From Planctomycetota bacterium (GTDB taxonomy: Bacteria; Planctomycetota; Brocadiia; Brocadiales; Bathyanammoxibiaceae), in assembly GCA_030598065.1 (NCBI GenBank), contig JAUVQR010000011.1, positions 1 to 15,156 of the forward strand: DNA of 15,156 nucleotides, written 5' to 3'. Below the pieces are notes generated by a model. It did no database searches. It was not told the DNA's origin and worked only from the letters and a program-made list of their open reading frames with translations. Of the stretch, positions 14,531 to 15,156 are shown one piece after another (within the stretch, counting starts at the first letter, position 1; the number at the start of each line of letters is the position of its first letter). Made by a program: the position numbers and the translations under genes.

Positions 14531-15156
14531 ACAGGACCTCCCTGCGCGCTGCCTGGTAGGATTCTCCGTTCCATATCTTACTGAACGGTGTATCTTCTCT
14601 TATCTTTCCAAAGGCGTATTTCTCGCTGTAAACGGCGCAACATGGCAGCACCGAGCCGTCCCAGTTTATGACCGTCTCTGTCCAGAGCAGATCGCAGGAG
14701 AAATGGCGGTTCTTTTGCTTTTCGGCCATGCCGTGTTTCCGGTCTTTCGGAAGCCATCTGGCGTCTCTCTCGACGGCCTCCTCCGTTGTCTCAAATATCT
14801 CCCTGCCCATGTCCGGGCCCATACTCTCTTGCTTTAACGTGATACCGAGCTTATTTGCCTTATTTCTTGCCTCCTCCAACTCATGCATATTGTAGTGGGA
14901 GAGATGAAACAGCCAGACAATCTCGGCGGCGGAGCGCAACTCAGACCGCATTGCTGCGAGTTTTTCAAGATTACCCATCACCCGGTCAAAGTTGCCGTCC
15001 ACATGGTATACTGAATACGTTTCCTTTGACACCGCATTACATGAGACGTATATCTTGTGTACCCCGGAGTTCAGAAGCGCCTTCGCCCGTTCGTCGTGCA
15101 TGTCAACGTCAAGGTTGGTGCTTATCTTGACCAGGATACCCTTGGAGGCGGCGTAC
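14466..15156 (-). CDS. Radical SAM/SPASM protein, N-terminus outside the window
   Basis: The C-terminal 229 residues or so of a larger protein; the frame stays open to the window edge with no need for an internal start. The upstream part reads VKISTNLDVDMHDERAKALL and continues with a TIM-barrel pattern (GVHKIYVSCNAVSKETYSVY), typical of the later part of a radical SAM core. The CxxxCxxC cluster motif would lie beyond the window. The tail is a SPASM-like domain for an auxiliary cluster: SCDLLWTETVINWDGSVLPCC, then AFGKIREDTPFSKIWNGESY, then CRVCKNTGF just before the stop. Such proteins modify peptides, sugars or cofactors; the substrate is unknown. Its position beside LPS genes hints at surface-glycan modification, but it is on the opposite strand and overlaps the kinase gene tail to tail. 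Confidence 0.88.
   Translation of the reverse strand, partial: YAASKGILVKISTNLDVDMHDERAKALLNSGVHKIYVSCNAVSKETYSVYHVDGNFDRVMGNLEKLAAMRSELRSAAEIVWLFHLSHYNMHELEEARNKANKLGITLKQESMGPDMGREIFETTEEAVERDARWLPKDRKHGMAEKQKNRHFSCDLLWTETVINWDGSVLPCCAVYSEKYAFGKIREDTPFSKIWNGESYQAARREVLSKENGTWTICRVCKNTGFLHD

Overview
The window looks like a chromosomal segment of an uncultured Gram-negative (diderm), probably anaerobic bacterium. The LPS genes (heptose kinase and adenylyltransferase, an LptF/LptG permease, a Kdo-kinase-like protein) show an outer membrane. Codon use is rich in AGG, AGA and ATA, and gaps between genes carry short palindromic repeats. Planctomycetota of the Brocadiales type or Omnitrophota-like lineages would fit, but this is inference; no rRNA or marker gene settles it.

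Left part (232-7697, minus strand): seven genes read in one direction. In order of transcription they are a 122-128 aa helical protein, a MutL/GlmL-like ASKHA ATPase, a soluble protein with RnfC/lipoyl-like barrel folds and a C-terminal KOW-like domain, a DUF6754-like membrane protein with an Fn3-like outer domain, and three small membrane proteins. Glutamate mutase subunits, Rnf subunits and iron-sulfur motifs are all absent. The three last genes are tightly coupled (adjacent or 4-base overlap). A good promoter lies almost on top of the first start codon, so the mRNA may be leaderless. This uncharacterised membrane module is the most interesting part of the window.

Middle (7886-11130, minus strand): a stand-alone trpE with a strong promoter and the tryptophan-feedback motif, then hldE split into separate kinase and adenylyltransferase genes that overlap by 8 bases, driven by a consensus sigma-70-type promoter.

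Right part (11266-14530, plus strand): an LptF/LptG permease with an extra coiled-coil segment of roughly 165-190 residues, followed by a two-domain Kdo-kinase-like protein whose second domain has lost kinase residues. The heptose operon and the lptF operon diverge from a compact region with back-to-back promoters and a centred 12-bp palindrome, so LPS core synthesis and LPS export may be co-regulated. At the right edge a radical SAM/SPASM gene (minus strand, cut by the window end) overlaps the kinase gene tail to tail by 65 bases.

Several intergenic gaps carry palindromic repeats, including paired-hairpin elements of about 60 bp. One repeat seems to supply the start of the DUF6754-like gene.
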